Shown: positions 8,925 through 17,502, numbered from the stretch's first letter. The stretch: DNA of 64,000 bases from Paenibacillus durus (GCF_000756615.1 NZ_CP009288.1:5084001-5148000), one strand, 5' to 3'. Notes: generated from the sequence alone by a model not told the origin. Program-made: numbers and translations.

Positions 8925-9926
8925 TCAAATTAACTCCAGTTTGAATACCGTCTCCGCGCGACCGACACGCGTTCCTTCATCATTCTCGATATAGCCCGGG
9001 AAAGCCGCCGCAAGCTTACTTAACGTCGACCGGTTCGCATATCCGATCTGCTCCAGAATGCCGCGTACAATCAGACCCCACTCTTCTTCGGAGCCGTCAA
9101 GTATCTTAAAGGCAAACCCGAGACGTTCATTCCGCAGCCCGAAGCAGTAGACGCCCTTGAAGCCGCCTTTGGACACGATGTTGTCATCTTCCAGCAGTAT
9201 GGAGTCCAGCCGTCCGTATCCGGCTACCATCTCCGGATGGGCATGCATGGCCGATGTGATGATCTTTACCGCTTCTCTCGTCGCCTTATCTTCGATCAGC
9301 TCGGGACGGGCCAGCTTCAAATAGGCATGGGCCAATCCGGTCAGAGGGAGAGCGAACACCGGCAAGCCGCAGCCATCCGTTCCCAGGCTGATATCCTTTG
9401 GCGCCAGGCCGGCCATATAGGCGACCGTCTGGAGAATCTCCCGCTGAATCGGATGGTCAGGCTGTGCGTATCCTTCGAGCGGCAATGCCTTTGATTTACT
9501 GTAAGACAGCAGCCCCAGATGCTTACCGGAGCAGTTATGGTACAGCTTTCGCTTGCCTTTGCCGCGGATTGCCTTCTCGCGGCTCGCTTCGTCAAGCGGA
9601 TAGCTGGAAGCGCAGATCATGCAGCTTTCCGTTACACCCGTTTTGGCTGCTATGCTCTCCAATGCCTGAAGATGATAGCTCTCCCCGCGGTGCGAAGCGG
9701 TCATAAGGGCGATTTCGGCCGCACTCAGTCCATATTTATCCATAATTCCGCCGCGAATGCCCGGAATCGCCTGCAGAGGCTTCGCCGAAGAGCGGGTAAA
9801 GGAAACAAAGCCAGGGTCCCCCGCATATCCTTTTAACACTCCATTCTCCCCCACCATGGCAATATGCCCGCTGTGGGCGCATTCCATCAGATTGGCCCGA
9901 TACTCCTTTACCAAAACCGTCTCCAT
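8925..9926 (-). CDS. Asparaginase, thermolabile/Rhizobium type (Asparaginase_II family)
   Basis: 333 residues of the family of the R. etli inducible asparaginase (PF06089), which is unrelated in fold to the E. coli enzymes. Diagnostic stretches are FTRSSAKPLQAIP near the N-terminus, the KLYHNCSGKHLGLL motif and GTDGCGLPVFALPL. It would hydrolyse L-asparagine to aspartate and ammonia in the cytosol. The serine-lysine pair in RSSAKP and the conserved CSGKH are retained, so it should be active. GAGGGAGAG precedes the ATG. Confidence 0.85.
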   Translation of the reverse strand: METVLVKEYRANLMECAHSGHIAMVGENGVLKGYAGDPGFVSFTRSSAKPLQAIPGIRGGIMDKYGLSAAEIALMTASHRGESYHLQALESIAAKTGVTESCMICASSYPLDEASREKAIRGKGKRKLYHNCSGKHLGLLSYSKSKALPLEGYAQPDHPIQREILQTVAYMAGLAPKDISLGTDGCGLPVFALPLTGLAHAYLKLARPELIEDKATREAVKIITSAMHAHPEMVAGYGRLDSILLEDDNIVSKGGFKGVYCFGLRNERLGFAFKILDGSEEEWGLIVRGILEQIGYANRSTLSKLAAAFPGYIENDEGTRVGRAETVFKLELI

Positions 9927-10224
9927 GTTGCTCTCTCCCTCATGTTCTATGTGTTTTTTCTATAATATTGAATACTATTTGAACCATCTAATTTTGAAAG
10001 AACTATATAATCTAGCAATCAAGTGACGACTTTTGTAAAGGGTCAAAAAAGACGATTTACTCTATACTTTCGTATCCGTTCTTCTCTTTCAGCAGCTATG
10101 CTCCACCAGTCTTTCCCATGCGTCCTTGCTGTTTCAGGGCATACGCCAAAAGTTTATATACGAAGTAAGAAGCCTAAGTTGAATTCATCGTAATACCGAC
10201 ATCCAAACGATGGAGGCGATTCGT
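9927..10224. other. Intergenic region, no gene seen
   Basis: AT-rich stretch upstream of asparaginase. It should hold that gene's promoter on the minus strand, but no element stood out clearly. No structured RNA or repeat was recognised. Confidence 0.4.
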
Positions 10225-10484
10225 TACAGGGAATCACCATTAGTATTGTGATGACAATCGTCGTCGCTGCTATGCTATTGGTGATAAAAAAGCCGGAGGA
10301 GACATGCCCGGCGGAATCCCCGGTTCGATGATTGCCGGATTTACCGGTGCTAGGCTGGAAGCATACTCGGCAGCTTTGGCTCCGTTACCTGGCAATTTCG
10401 CCGTCGCTTTCGGCAATGATCGGTACCGTGCTATTCATATTCCCGCTGGGTCTGGTCCCCAGATTCATGCGACGCGCCGCCTGA
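10225..10484 (+). pseudogene. Decayed GlsB/YeaQ/YmgE-family stress membrane protein gene
   Basis: Pieces of this family appear in different frames. A first hydrophobic helix (IVMTIVVAAMLLVI) is followed by PGGIPGSMIAGFTGA, then, after frame changes, AMIGTVLFIFPLGLVPRFMR ending in a stop at 10482-10484. Intact members read roughly GGxxGxxIAGxxGAWLG...P.IIGxxLFIFLLGL. At least one frameshift and a lost N-terminus indicate a pseudogene. It lies directly in front of the YtxH gene, so the ancestral arrangement was probably a stress-response pair. Confidence 0.55.
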
Positions 10485-10522
10485 CTTTGGATTCTCATTA
10501 TTCTACCCGAGGAGTGATTGTC

Positions 10523-11014
10523 ATGAGTAACGAAGAACTGGAATATCCTGTGAATAGTGGAAAAACCTTCGCGAAAGGTCTTCTTATTGGCGGTCTGATC
10601 GGAGCGGCGGCTGCCCTCCTCTTTGCACCCAAGCCGGGACGCGAAATGCGCAGCGACCTCTCCGGTAAACTGAGCATAGCGACCGACAAGACCAAAGAAT
10701 TCTCCGGTACGGTTACCGATAAGACGAAATCTCTAGCTACGTCAGTAGGTGGAAAAGTGGCCGATTTGGCCGGCACCGTATCCAGCAAGGTTTCCGATTT
10801 GGCCAGTACCGTGTCGTCCAAAGCATCCGGCATTAGGACAAGCGTCAGCGACAGCAAGCAGGAAATTGCCGCTACCTTGCAGGAAACCGGGAAGAAAGTC
10901 TCTGATACGGTCGAAGCTGCTTCCACAGAGGTAAGCGCAGATATTAAGGAGGCTTCCAAGGATATCTCCGAAGAAGCAAAGAGCGCTTCGGATGAGGTCA
11001 AAGCTGGCTATTAA
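10523..11014 (+). CDS. YtxH-domain general stress protein
   Basis: 163 residues from ATG 10523, which has GAGGAG 8 nt upstream; the frame stays open further 5' but that part belongs to the decayed gene in front. The N-terminus has the YtxH hallmark: KTFAKGLLIGGLIGAAAALLFAPKPGREMR, a single glycine-zipper helix followed by a basic patch. The rest is a long polar helix with repeats of the form KV(S/A)DLA.TVSSK and abundant A, S, K, E, resembling LEA-like or coiled segments. Related B. subtilis YtxH is SigB-controlled. A SigB locus starts 550 bp downstream, which fits a stress role, but I saw no convincing SigB promoter here. Confidence 0.85.
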   Translation: MSNEELEYPVNSGKTFAKGLLIGGLIGAAAALLFAPKPGREMRSDLSGKLSIATDKTKEFSGTVTDKTKSLATSVGGKVADLAGTVSSKVSDLASTVSSKASGIRTSVSDSKQEIAATLQETGKKVSDTVEAASTEVSADIKEASKDISEEAKSASDEVKAGY

Positions 11015-11158
11015 GCGGCTTACTAATACGCGGTTGATTTAAACTTTATTCTTCCTCCAGCCGGCAGCCTGCTGCAATCAGCTGACTGCCGGTATACATG
11101 ACGCCTTATTCCCAGAGCAGCCAACGCCCGCTCAGCTATAAGAACGCAGGAGGACTTT

Positions 11159-11491
11159 ATGGGAAATTTGACAGGAAAGTCAAGAAACTGCGAAGTGGAC
11201 GATCACCCGTTCGAACTCCGCCATGAAGTGAAGCGGCTCAACGCCCGGCTGGACCAAATCGCCGACTCCCTGGAGAAATCAGAGTTCAAGGATATACTCG
11301 AGAATTATACAGATCCCAAGAAGCGGATCATTACCAATCTCATGGCTGGTATTTCCCGGGGGCTCGGCCTATCTCTCGGCACCTTCATTGTGCTGGGCAT
11401 ACTGGGTTATATCGTCAGTCTGTTTGTTAACGTGCCGGTCATCGGCGAGTATCTCGCCGAAATTAAGAAGTATATTGACGCCAACAGTTAA
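11159..11491 (+). CDS. DUF5665-domain membrane protein
   Basis: 110 residues: a basic and acidic N-terminal half with a short coiled coil (EVKRLNARLDQIADSLEKSEFKDILENY), then DPKKRIITNLMAGISRGLGLSLGTFIVLGILGYIVSLF, a membrane helix typical of DUF5665, and a short tail VIGEYLAEIKKYI. AGGAGG lies just upstream of the ATG. Function is unknown; it may be co-transcribed with the YtxH gene 145 bp upstream. Confidence 0.75.
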   Translation: MGNLTGKSRNCEVDDHPFELRHEVKRLNARLDQIADSLEKSEFKDILENYTDPKKRIITNLMAGISRGLGLSLGTFIVLGILGYIVSLFVNVPVIGEYLAEIKKYIDANS

Positions 11492-11505
11492 AGGGCGCAC
11501 CTAAA

Positions 11506-11543
11506 TATAGGGCATGGTTCCGCTCCGGCGGTTCCATGCCCTA
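11506..11543. terminator. Bidirectional terminator between DUF5665 and sigB
   Basis: Perfect ATAGGGCATGG/CCATGCCCTAT arms with a GC-rich inner stem, between two convergent genes. Confidence 0.85.
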
Positions 11544-11569
11544 TCCTATTTTAAAGAGATCTTTATCCA

Positions 11570-12340
11570 TCAATAAGCCGAATTGGACATAATCTGTTTC
11601 AGCTTCTCGGTAGCCCGTTTCTGAATTCGCGATACGCTCATCTGCGATACACCCAGCTTCTGGGCGATCGCCCGCTGAGACTGCCCTTCCTGGAATGCCA
11701 GCAGCAGCACCTTCTGCTCCTGCTCCTTCAATTGTCCAAGCGCCTGCTGAAGGTCCATGCGCCGCTCTACGGTATCATAGTCGTTCGCATCCGAGCTGAT
11801 CAGTTCGCCTAGCGTGGCGCCGGTCTCTTCCTGAGACAGCGGGGAATCGAGCGATACGTAATGGTAACATTCCCTTCCGGCAAGAACTTCCACCGCTTCC
11901 TCCACAGACAGATCAAGGTACCTCGCGATTTCCCCCACATCGGGTGAACGCTCCAGCTTGACGGTCAATTCGTCAATCGCCTGCTGGACCAAGGCGCCTT
12001 TTTCCTTGATCCGTCTGGGAACCTGTATGTACCAGGATTTATCGCGGAGAAAATTCTTCATATGCCCGATCATGCTCTTCATGGCATAGGGCTCAAAAGG
12101 AATGCCCAGGCTGATATCGTATTGCTGCAGGAGGCGGATCAGAGCCATCTGACCGACCTGATAGAGGTCTTCATAAAGATCGGGGCGGTTGCGGGCAATC
12201 TTGCCTGCGGCCATCTTGACCATCGGTTCGTATCTATGAATCAATGCGGTGGCTATATCATTATCTTTGGTCTGCTGATATTCCCAAATAAGAGAGACGG
12301 ATTCGTCCAGGGACTCTGGGGGAGTCACTCTCTCATTCAT
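11570..12340 (-). CDS. sigB: RNA polymerase sigma factor SigB
   Basis: 256 residues with the SigB/F/G layout: region 2 (YEDLYQVGQMALIRLLQQYD, then the -10-recognition helix around FLRDKSWYIQVPRRIKE), region 3 (ELTVKLERSPDVGEIA) and region 4 with a helix-turn-helix (GQSQRAIAQKLGVSQMSVSRIQKRA). It directs RNA polymerase to general stress promoters. Its start overlaps the rsbW stop by 4 bp, the coupling known from the B. subtilis rsbV-rsbW-sigB operon. Identity as SigB rather than SigF/SigG rests on the rsbVW partners and the phosphatase upstream. SpoIIA genes would look similar, but here no SpoIIAA-AB-type sporulation context is present. Confidence 0.9.
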   Translation of the reverse strand: MNERVTPPESLDESVSLIWEYQQTKDNDIATALIHRYEPMVKMAAGKIARNRPDLYEDLYQVGQMALIRLLQQYDISLGIPFEPYAMKSMIGHMKNFLRDKSWYIQVPRRIKEKGALVQQAIDELTVKLERSPDVGEIARYLDLSVEEAVEVLAGRECYHYVSLDSPLSQEETGATLGELISSDANDYDTVERRMDLQQALGQLKEQEQKVLLLAFQEGQSQRAIAQKLGVSQMSVSRIQKRATEKLKQIMSNSAY

Positions 12341-12789
12341 ACTCTCTCCTCGCTGAGATGAAGCTTTTTAGTCAAAGTTACGACTGTCCCCTTCCCGGAC
12401 TCGCTTATGACGTTAACCTCATCCATAAGCGCCTGCATCAGATAGAAGCCGAGCCCCCCGACTTGAACATCGTTTAGTTCCTTGTCATGCAGGGTCATGC
12501 GCTCTCCAGATGCTTTCACATTGTCAAAGCTCTCCCCCTCGTCTTTGACGGTGATCGACAAGGCATCCGGACTTACTTCAAAGATGACGTCGACTAATCC
12601 ATCCTCCTGCTCGTAGGCGTAGAGAACTGAATTGTTGCAGGCCTCAGAAACCGCTACTTTCATATCTTCTATATCTTCGTACGAAAAGCCCATCTTCGAG
12701 GCGATTCCATATAAATTGAGTCTCACAATATCGACATATTCTGCACTGGCCGGCAACTGGATTATCACTTTTTGTATATCATCACTCAT
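12337..12789 (-). CDS. rsbW: Anti-sigma-B factor / serine kinase RsbW
   Basis: 150 residues, GHKL-type ATPase. The N-box is VSEACNNSVLYAYEQEDG, followed by TVKDEGESFDN (G1) and a glycine-rich GGLGFYLMQALMDEV lid. RsbW binds and inhibits SigB, and phosphorylates RsbV on serine. It is positioned between rsbV (19 bp upstream) and sigB (4-bp overlap), with AAAGGACCG before the ATG. Confidence 0.93.
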   Translation of the reverse strand: MSDDIQKVIIQLPASAEYVDIVRLNLYGIASKMGFSYEDIEDMKVAVSEACNNSVLYAYEQEDGLVDVIFEVSPDALSITVKDEGESFDNVKASGERMTLHDKELNDVQVGGLGFYLMQALMDEVNVISESGKGTVVTLTKKLHLSEERV

Positions 12790-12807
12790 TCTTAGTTCGG
12801 TCCTTTC

Positions 12808-13146
12808 CTAGTGGGAGTTCTCTTGGGAGGCAAAAAATTTGGCGATGCCGGTCATATCGAACAGCTTCTGTATATGCGGCGGAACTTCTTCCACGGTGAA
12901 TTTGACATCCAAGCCGTGTCTTGCCTTGAGGATCGATAGAAGAATTCCGATTCCCGTGCTGTCGATATATTTCAATTCTTTCATATTAATGACCAGATTT
13001 AGCCCTGTATCCCCCACAAGCGGCTCCATCACCAACCGAAAATCGTCAGCAACCGACAAATCGAGTTCGCCGCTCAAGCGGACTGTGCAAACGCCATCCT
13101 CGGTTTTTGTCGTTGCATGAAACTTTTCGCTCTTATTTGTAGTCAT
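12808..13146 (-). CDS. rsbV: Anti-anti-sigma factor RsbV
   Basis: 112 residues, STAS domain. The phosphorylatable serine lies in KELKYIDSTGIGILLSI. The ATG at 13146 (MTTNKSEK) has CAGGAGAG 7 nt upstream; the longer open frame beginning at 13224 lacks a ribosome site and is rejected. Unphosphorylated RsbV sequesters RsbW and so frees SigB. Its own SigB-type promoter lies 36 bp upstream of the start codon. Confidence 0.93.
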   Translation of the reverse strand: MTTNKSEKFHATTKTEDGVCTVRLSGELDLSVADDFRLVMEPLVGDTGLNLVINMKELKYIDSTGIGILLSILKARHGLDVKFTVEEVPPHIQKLFDMTGIAKFFASQENSH

Positions 13147-13181
13147 AGACAATCTCTCCTGATTCATGTTTTCTTTAACAA

Positions 13182-13207
13182 TAACCCTAAAGACATGCTC
13201 ATGAAAC
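13182..13207 (-). promoter_or_regulatory. SigB-type promoter upstream of rsbV
   Basis: On the minus strand: GTTTCA, 14 nt, GGGTTA. The B. subtilis SigB consensus is GTTTAA-N12-15-GGGTAT. Placement just before rsbV implies autoregulation of rsbV-rsbW-sigB, as in B. subtilis. Confidence 0.7.
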
Positions 13208-13264
13208 AAAAAATCGGACTTCATACTCTGGAAATTGCTAGGTTATGCGGGATTGACCGTGGTA

Positions 13265-14536
13265 TCACAGCCGTGGTACGGACTCCTTGCAAAGTGAGGA
13301 ACCGGTTCCTTCCTCCTGATAGCCGCTTCCGCCCAAGTCCTCCTCCGGCAGCCCCGCGGTAATGGTAAATATGAAGGCGGCGCCTTTCTTCTCCATGGAC
13401 TCCACCCGAATATCGCCTCCCATCATACCCACCAGCGATTTGCAAATAGCCAGCCCGAGCCCGGTGCCTCCGTACTTGCGGGCCATCGATGAATCAAGCT
13501 GGGAGAACGGCTGGAACAGACGGTCGCATTTTTCCGGGGATATACCGATGCCGGTATCCTTGACCATAAATTCCACTACAATTTGATTATCTCTTCTTTC
13601 CATGCCGGTGACAACCAAATATACTCCGCCGCGGCTTGTGAACTTGATCGCATTGGATATGAGATTCATCAGCACCTGGCGAAGCCGGGCCATGTCCCCG
13701 TGCAGCAGGTTTGGCATGTTATGGTCGATAAAATAAGCCAACTCGAGATTCTTTTTGCCTGCTTCCACCGAGAACAGGCTGAACACTTCCTGTATACAGC
13801 TGCGCAGCTCGAACATCTGGATTTCCGCTTCCATTTTGCCAGATTCCATCTTGGTGTAATCCAGAATATCGTTAATGACAGTGACGAGAGCATCCGCGCT
13901 TCTGCGGATAACATCCGCGTATTCCTGCTGCTCGGACGTGAGCGCCGTATCCATCAGCAGGTCGATCATTCCCACGACACCGTTCATCGGCGTGCGTATT
14001 TCATGGCTCATCATTGCCAAAAATTCAGTCTTTGCCTTAGCGGCGCTCTCCGCATCTTCCTTCGCTTGAAGCAGTTCCTTATTGATCCGCTCCAATTCCT
14101 GCGTCTTCTGCTGAAGCAGCATCGATTGGTTCTGGTGCTTCTTATTGGTCAGGAACATATCGGCAAAGCCTTCGATTTTCGATTTCAGAATCTGCGGAAT
14201 AAACGGTTTGGCCATATAGTCGATGGCGCCGGCGGAATATCCGGCAACCAGCTGCTCCGCTTCCTTACTGCCCGCCGAAATAAAAATGATCGGAATATCC
14301 TTCGTCTTGTCCCGGGCCTTTATCAGCTTGGCTGTCTCAATTCCATCCATTCCCGGCATTTGAACATCTAGGACGATGACGGCAAATTCATGCCTTGTTA
14401 GGCAGCGTAAGGCCTCTTCACCGGAATTTGCTTTAATTAAATTGTATTTCTTGCTTTCTAGCACCGCCTCAAGCGCCAGCAAGTTCTCCGGACGATCGTC
14501 TACCAGCAGAATGTGAATCGGTTCTTGACCCACCAT
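13265..14536 (-). CDS. Receiver-histidine kinase hybrid, likely Rsb input protein
   Basis: 423 residues. Residues about 8-125 form a receiver domain with phospho-acceptor Asp in VLDVQMPGMDG and the usual KP loop (YMAKPF). A coiled coil (about 130-165) leads to a HisKA domain with H-box MMSHEIRTPMNGVVGM and a HATPase domain with N-box NLISNAIKFTSRG, G1 VKDTGIGI and G2 GGTGLGLAI. There is no membrane segment or sensor domain, so signals must arrive through the receiver or a partner protein. It sits in a run of minus-strand genes between cheR and rsbV, which suggests it controls the SigB switch. The C-terminus is polar and variable. Confidence 0.88.
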   Translation of the reverse strand: MVGQEPIHILLVDDRPENLLALEAVLESKKYNLIKANSGEEALRCLTRHEFAVIVLDVQMPGMDGIETAKLIKARDKTKDIPIIFISAGSKEAEQLVAGYSAGAIDYMAKPFIPQILKSKIEGFADMFLTNKKHQNQSMLLQQKTQELERINKELLQAKEDAESAAKAKTEFLAMMSHEIRTPMNGVVGMIDLLMDTALTSEQQEYADVIRRSADALVTVINDILDYTKMESGKMEAEIQMFELRSCIQEVFSLFSVEAGKKNLELAYFIDHNMPNLLHGDMARLRQVLMNLISNAIKFTSRGGVYLVVTGMERRDNQIVVEFMVKDTGIGISPEKCDRLFQPFSQLDSSMARKYGGTGLGLAICKSLVGMMGGDIRVESMEKKGAAFIFTITAGLPEEDLGGSGYQEEGTGSSLCKESVPRL

Positions 14537-14554
14537 AGGCCCCTCCTAAACACA

Positions 14555-15424
14555 TCATTTGATTTTACGATAGATCTTTTCCACTCTGCCCAGCGGCTCG
14601 TAACTGTCGCTGTACCTGGTGAAATGAATGGACTCTTTGGCTCCGAGAACAAGGAATCCGCATCGGCTGAGGCTCTCGAAAAACAGGCTGTGGACATGCT
14701 CTCGAAGCTCATCGTTAAAGTAAATCATGACATTCCGGCAAAATATAACATTGAACTCGTTGAATGAAGTATCGGTCGCCAGGTTATGCTCGGCAAAAAT
14801 AATATTTTTGCGTAAGTCCGGCTGAAAAATGACCGAATTAGACTTCGCTGTATAATATTCCGAAAAGGCGCGCTTACCTCCCGCCTCCATATGGTTTTGG
14901 CTGTACTGCTGCATTTTACTGATTTCGTACACGCCTTCCTTGGCCTGCTGAAGCGATCTGTTATTAATATCGGTGGCGTAAATACGCGCTTTGCCGTACA
15001 AGCCCTCCTCCTTTAGCAGAATCGCCATGGAGTAGACCTCTTCGCCCGTAGAGCAGCCGGCATGCCAGATTCGGATATAAGGGTAATTCCTCAGAAGCGG
15101 AACGGCCTTCTGGCGGAACGTCCGGAACATGCCGGGGTCCCGGAACATCTCCGTGACCGGTATGGAAAGGCTGTAAATAAGACGTTCGAAGCAGGCCCTG
15201 TCATGAAGCACCTTCTCCTGCAGCGCGGAGATGCTGGACAGGTTCTCCCCATGAACACGATGCCAGATTCGTCTTCTTAGGGACGGCAGCGAATAATTTC
15301 GGAAATCGTATCCGTATAGGCGATGAATACCGTAGAGCAGAAGCTCGATTTCAATATTTTCCAGCTCATGCTTATCGGTTCCTGCAAGGGGCTGCTCACC
15401 GCTTCCTCGTTCTCCTGTGGTCAT
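14555..15424 (-). CDS. CheR-type protein-glutamate O-methyltransferase
   Basis: 289 residues. The N-terminal helical domain is followed by the SAM-binding core: IRIWHAGCSTGEEVYSMAILL near the middle, KARIYATDINNRSLQQAKEGVY and FNVIFCRNVMIYFNDELR, all hallmark CheR motifs. CheR enzymes methylate glutamates of chemoreceptors; here no receptor, CheA or CheB is nearby, and the gene sits inside the SigB regulatory run (18 bp before the hybrid kinase). A role in the stress-signalling input is the natural inference. Confidence 0.9.
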   Translation of the reverse strand: MTTGERGSGEQPLAGTDKHELENIEIELLLYGIHRLYGYDFRNYSLPSLRRRIWHRVHGENLSSISALQEKVLHDRACFERLIYSLSIPVTEMFRDPGMFRTFRQKAVPLLRNYPYIRIWHAGCSTGEEVYSMAILLKEEGLYGKARIYATDINNRSLQQAKEGVYEISKMQQYSQNHMEAGGKRAFSEYYTAKSNSVIFQPDLRKNIIFAEHNLATDTSFNEFNVIFCRNVMIYFNDELREHVHSLFFESLSRCGFLVLGAKESIHFTRYSDSYEPLGRVEKIYRKIK

Positions 15425-15529
15425 TGATTCCGGCTCCCTTGCGACGCCGTCTTCTTGGCAAACGGCTGATTATTCTGCCTGTAAGACTATTACCCCAAAT
15501 CCGGAATTACGAATACAGGCATATCCGCA

Positions 15530-16690
15530 TTAATGAGTTCTCAGTGAAATCCACACCAGACACTTGTCGTCATCACGGTCACCCGGGGCCTTGTTATCGA
15601 AAAAAGCAGCCTTCATCGGCTCTTCCCGCCACTCATGCTCCCCCGTAAGCTCGCGAATCAGGAATTTCAGCTGTTCCTCCTGATCCCCCTCCACCATCTC
15701 CATGAGGCCGTCGGTATACATCGCCAAATGGCCTTCCTGCTCATAAGTAAGGGTTTGAGGCGAAGCCTCGATTCGGTCGAACACCCCTACCGGATGACAG
15801 TTGCTCTTCAGCAGCACCGGTTCGGCGGCGTTCCCTTCAAAGAACAGGGCAGGGGGATGGCCCGCGTTCACATAGTCAATACGCTGCAATTTGGTATCAA
15901 TAACAAGATAAATGGCTGTAAAATAGTATTGCACAAGCTGCTTTTCGATATAGAGCTGGTTAAAGCGCCGGTTCAGTTCCTGGATGACCTTCTCCGGCTC
16001 GACGTAAGTCGTAACCGTATCCTTGAGCACGGAAGCGATGAACATACAGAACAGTGAAGATGAAATGCCATGTCCCATCATATCCAGCAAAATGACCCCA
16101 TAACGCCCGTCTCCCAGCGCGTACCAGGCATATAAATCTCCGGCCAGTTCAGATGAAGGCTGATAAATGGCATGCACTTCGAACAATTCCTCTTTCAGCG
16201 GCAGGCTGAGCACTGCATTCTGCACGAGCGCCGCCAGCTTCAATTCGTACTGAATGCGCTGATCCCGTTCCTTATGCCAATCCTTCTCGGCCTTCAGCCG
16301 CAGAGCCAAGCGAATTCTCGCCATCAGCTCCACCTTGTTGATCGGCTTGGTTACATAATCGACCGCGCCGGCATCCAGCGCTTCCGCCAATTTCTTGGAA
16401 TCGCCGACTGCGGTTACCATGATAATCGGAATATCCTTCAAATTCGCGTACTGCTGCACGATCCGGCAGGCCTCGATACCGTCCATTTCGGGCATCATCA
16501 TATCGAGAAGAATCAGATCGACATCGGGATGCTTGGGCCTAAGTTCGCTATTCTCGCCGCGGGCCCCGAGCAGCTCCAGCATTTCAATAGCGGAAGCCGC
16601 CGTAATCACATTGCGATAAGCCTCTTTTTTCAGGATTTCACGGATGATGATAATATTGGTAGGATTGTCGTCAACAATTAGTATTTTCAT
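15530..16690 (-). CDS. Receiver-PP2C (SpoIIE/RsbU-type) serine phosphatase
   Basis: 386 residues. Residues about 1-120 are a receiver domain with acceptor Asp in DLILLDMMMPEMDG and KP motif TKPINK; a coiled linker follows (residues 125-165). The C-terminal PP2C/SpoIIE domain has GDLYAWYALGDGRYGVILLDMMGHG, in which the aspartates bind metal, and YVNAGHPPALFF. It should dephosphorylate RsbV and so activate SigB when its receiver is phosphorylated. This is the same job as RsbU/RsbP, but with response-regulator input. First gene of the SigB-control run. Confidence 0.9.
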   Translation of the reverse strand: MKILIVDDNPTNIIIIREILKKEAYRNVITAASAIEMLELLGARGENSELRPKHPDVDLILLDMMMPEMDGIEACRIVQQYANLKDIPIIMVTAVGDSKKLAEALDAGAVDYVTKPINKVELMARIRLALRLKAEKDWHKERDQRIQYELKLAALVQNAVLSLPLKEELFEVHAIYQPSSELAGDLYAWYALGDGRYGVILLDMMGHGISSSLFCMFIASVLKDTVTTYVEPEKVIQELNRRFNQLYIEKQLVQYYFTAIYLVIDTKLQRIDYVNAGHPPALFFEGNAAEPVLLKSNCHPVGVFDRIEASPQTLTYEQEGHLAMYTDGLMEMVEGDQEEQLKFLIRELTGEHEWREEPMKAAFFDNKAPGDRDDDKCLVWISLRTH

Positions 16691-16845
16691 TACTTCACCT
16701 CACAGTCTCATAATTCGACCGAAAAATCCAAAATACGCATAATGTTATCATACGATATTTGGCCTGGTATTTTCCATCCGCAACATTTGCAGACATCGCC
16801 TTTTCTTTCCTTTAATAGACAAAAGGACATTTTCCCATTAAAATT

Positions 16846-16876
16846 AACCCCCAGTCCCACAGTGGAGCTGGAGGTT
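16846..16876 (-). terminator. Terminator of the DUF948 gene
   Basis: AACCtCCAG...CTGGgGGTT stem, followed on the minus strand by an AATTTTAATG tail, 36 nt past the DUF948 stop. Confidence 0.65.
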
Positions 16877-16912
16877 GCGTTATTGGACGTTTCTCATCAG
16901 GAGGCCTGAACG

Positions 16913-17413
16913 CTATTTCCGGTATCTTTGCCAGAGACCGGCGGCGACGTCGACCCCTTTGAGGACGGCGTCCAATCTACCCTTCTTGCTGTTTACCGCA
17001 TTGTAGGAATTTACCGTCCGCTCCTCAGCAGGGGTCGCCTTTGCGCTGTTGATCGATACAAGCTCCGCTTTCTCTTTCAGCTCCCGGTTTTTGCGGAATC
17101 TCTCAATGACCGTTACCGATACCTGCTTCACGGTCAATGTCAGCTCGCTGAGCACCTCGCCCAAATTCTGGACCGAGTCCATAATAGGATCGATTTTCTC
17201 TATTTTGCCCTGTACATCCGCCGTAATCTTGTTGGCGTGTCTTACCGTAGTTTTCACTTCATAAGTGAGCTCATCGACCGTCTTCTGTACCTCCTGAAGC
17301 GTCTGGCTCATTTTGTCGAGAGAATCCTTGGCGGAATTCAGAGTCTTAATCAGAAAGAACACGAGAAATGCGAATGCGACAGCTATAAGCGCCACGCTGA
17401 GACTAATGATCAT
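16913..17413 (-). CDS. DUF948 general stress protein (YtxG-like)
   Basis: 166 residues from ATG 17413, which has GGAAGGAG 9 nt upstream. One N-terminal membrane helix (MIISLSVALIAVAFAFLVFFLI) is followed by a long coiled coil with the DUF948 heptad pattern (KMSQTLQEVQKTVDELTYEV...ADVQGKIEKIDPIMDSVQNL). The protein is therefore membrane-anchored with a helical tail. B. subtilis YtxG belongs to this family and to the SigB regulon. A SigB-type promoter lies about 64 bp upstream. Confidence 0.85.
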   Translation of the reverse strand: MIISLSVALIAVAFAFLVFFLIKTLNSAKDSLDKMSQTLQEVQKTVDELTYEVKTTVRHANKITADVQGKIEKIDPIMDSVQNLGEVLSELTLTVKQVSVTVIERFRKNRELKEKAELVSINSAKATPAEERTVNSYNAVNSKKGRLDAVLKGVDVAAGLWQRYRK

Positions 17414-17476
17414 GGGTATAAACTCCTTCCGATTCCGTAATATTATCGGCCTCAAGTCTGCCTTAATATTGGATAG

Positions 17477-17502
17477 TTACCCCTAGGGTCTACAGCCGAA
17501 AC
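17477..17502 (-). promoter_or_regulatory. SigB-type promoter upstream of the DUF948 gene
   Basis: On the minus strand: GTTTCG, 14 nt, GGGTAA. It has the same -35 core and spacer length as the rsbV promoter in this window, which strengthens both calls. Confidence 0.7.

Noticed and set aside
10304..10522. N-terminal extension of the YtxH protein
   Set aside because: It reads through a frameshifted remnant of a different gene; a strong ribosome site marks the real start at 10523.
13583..14371. 262-residue plus-strand frame opposite the receiver-kinase gene
   Set aside because: Histidine/leucine-rich antisense shadow of a well-supported gene.
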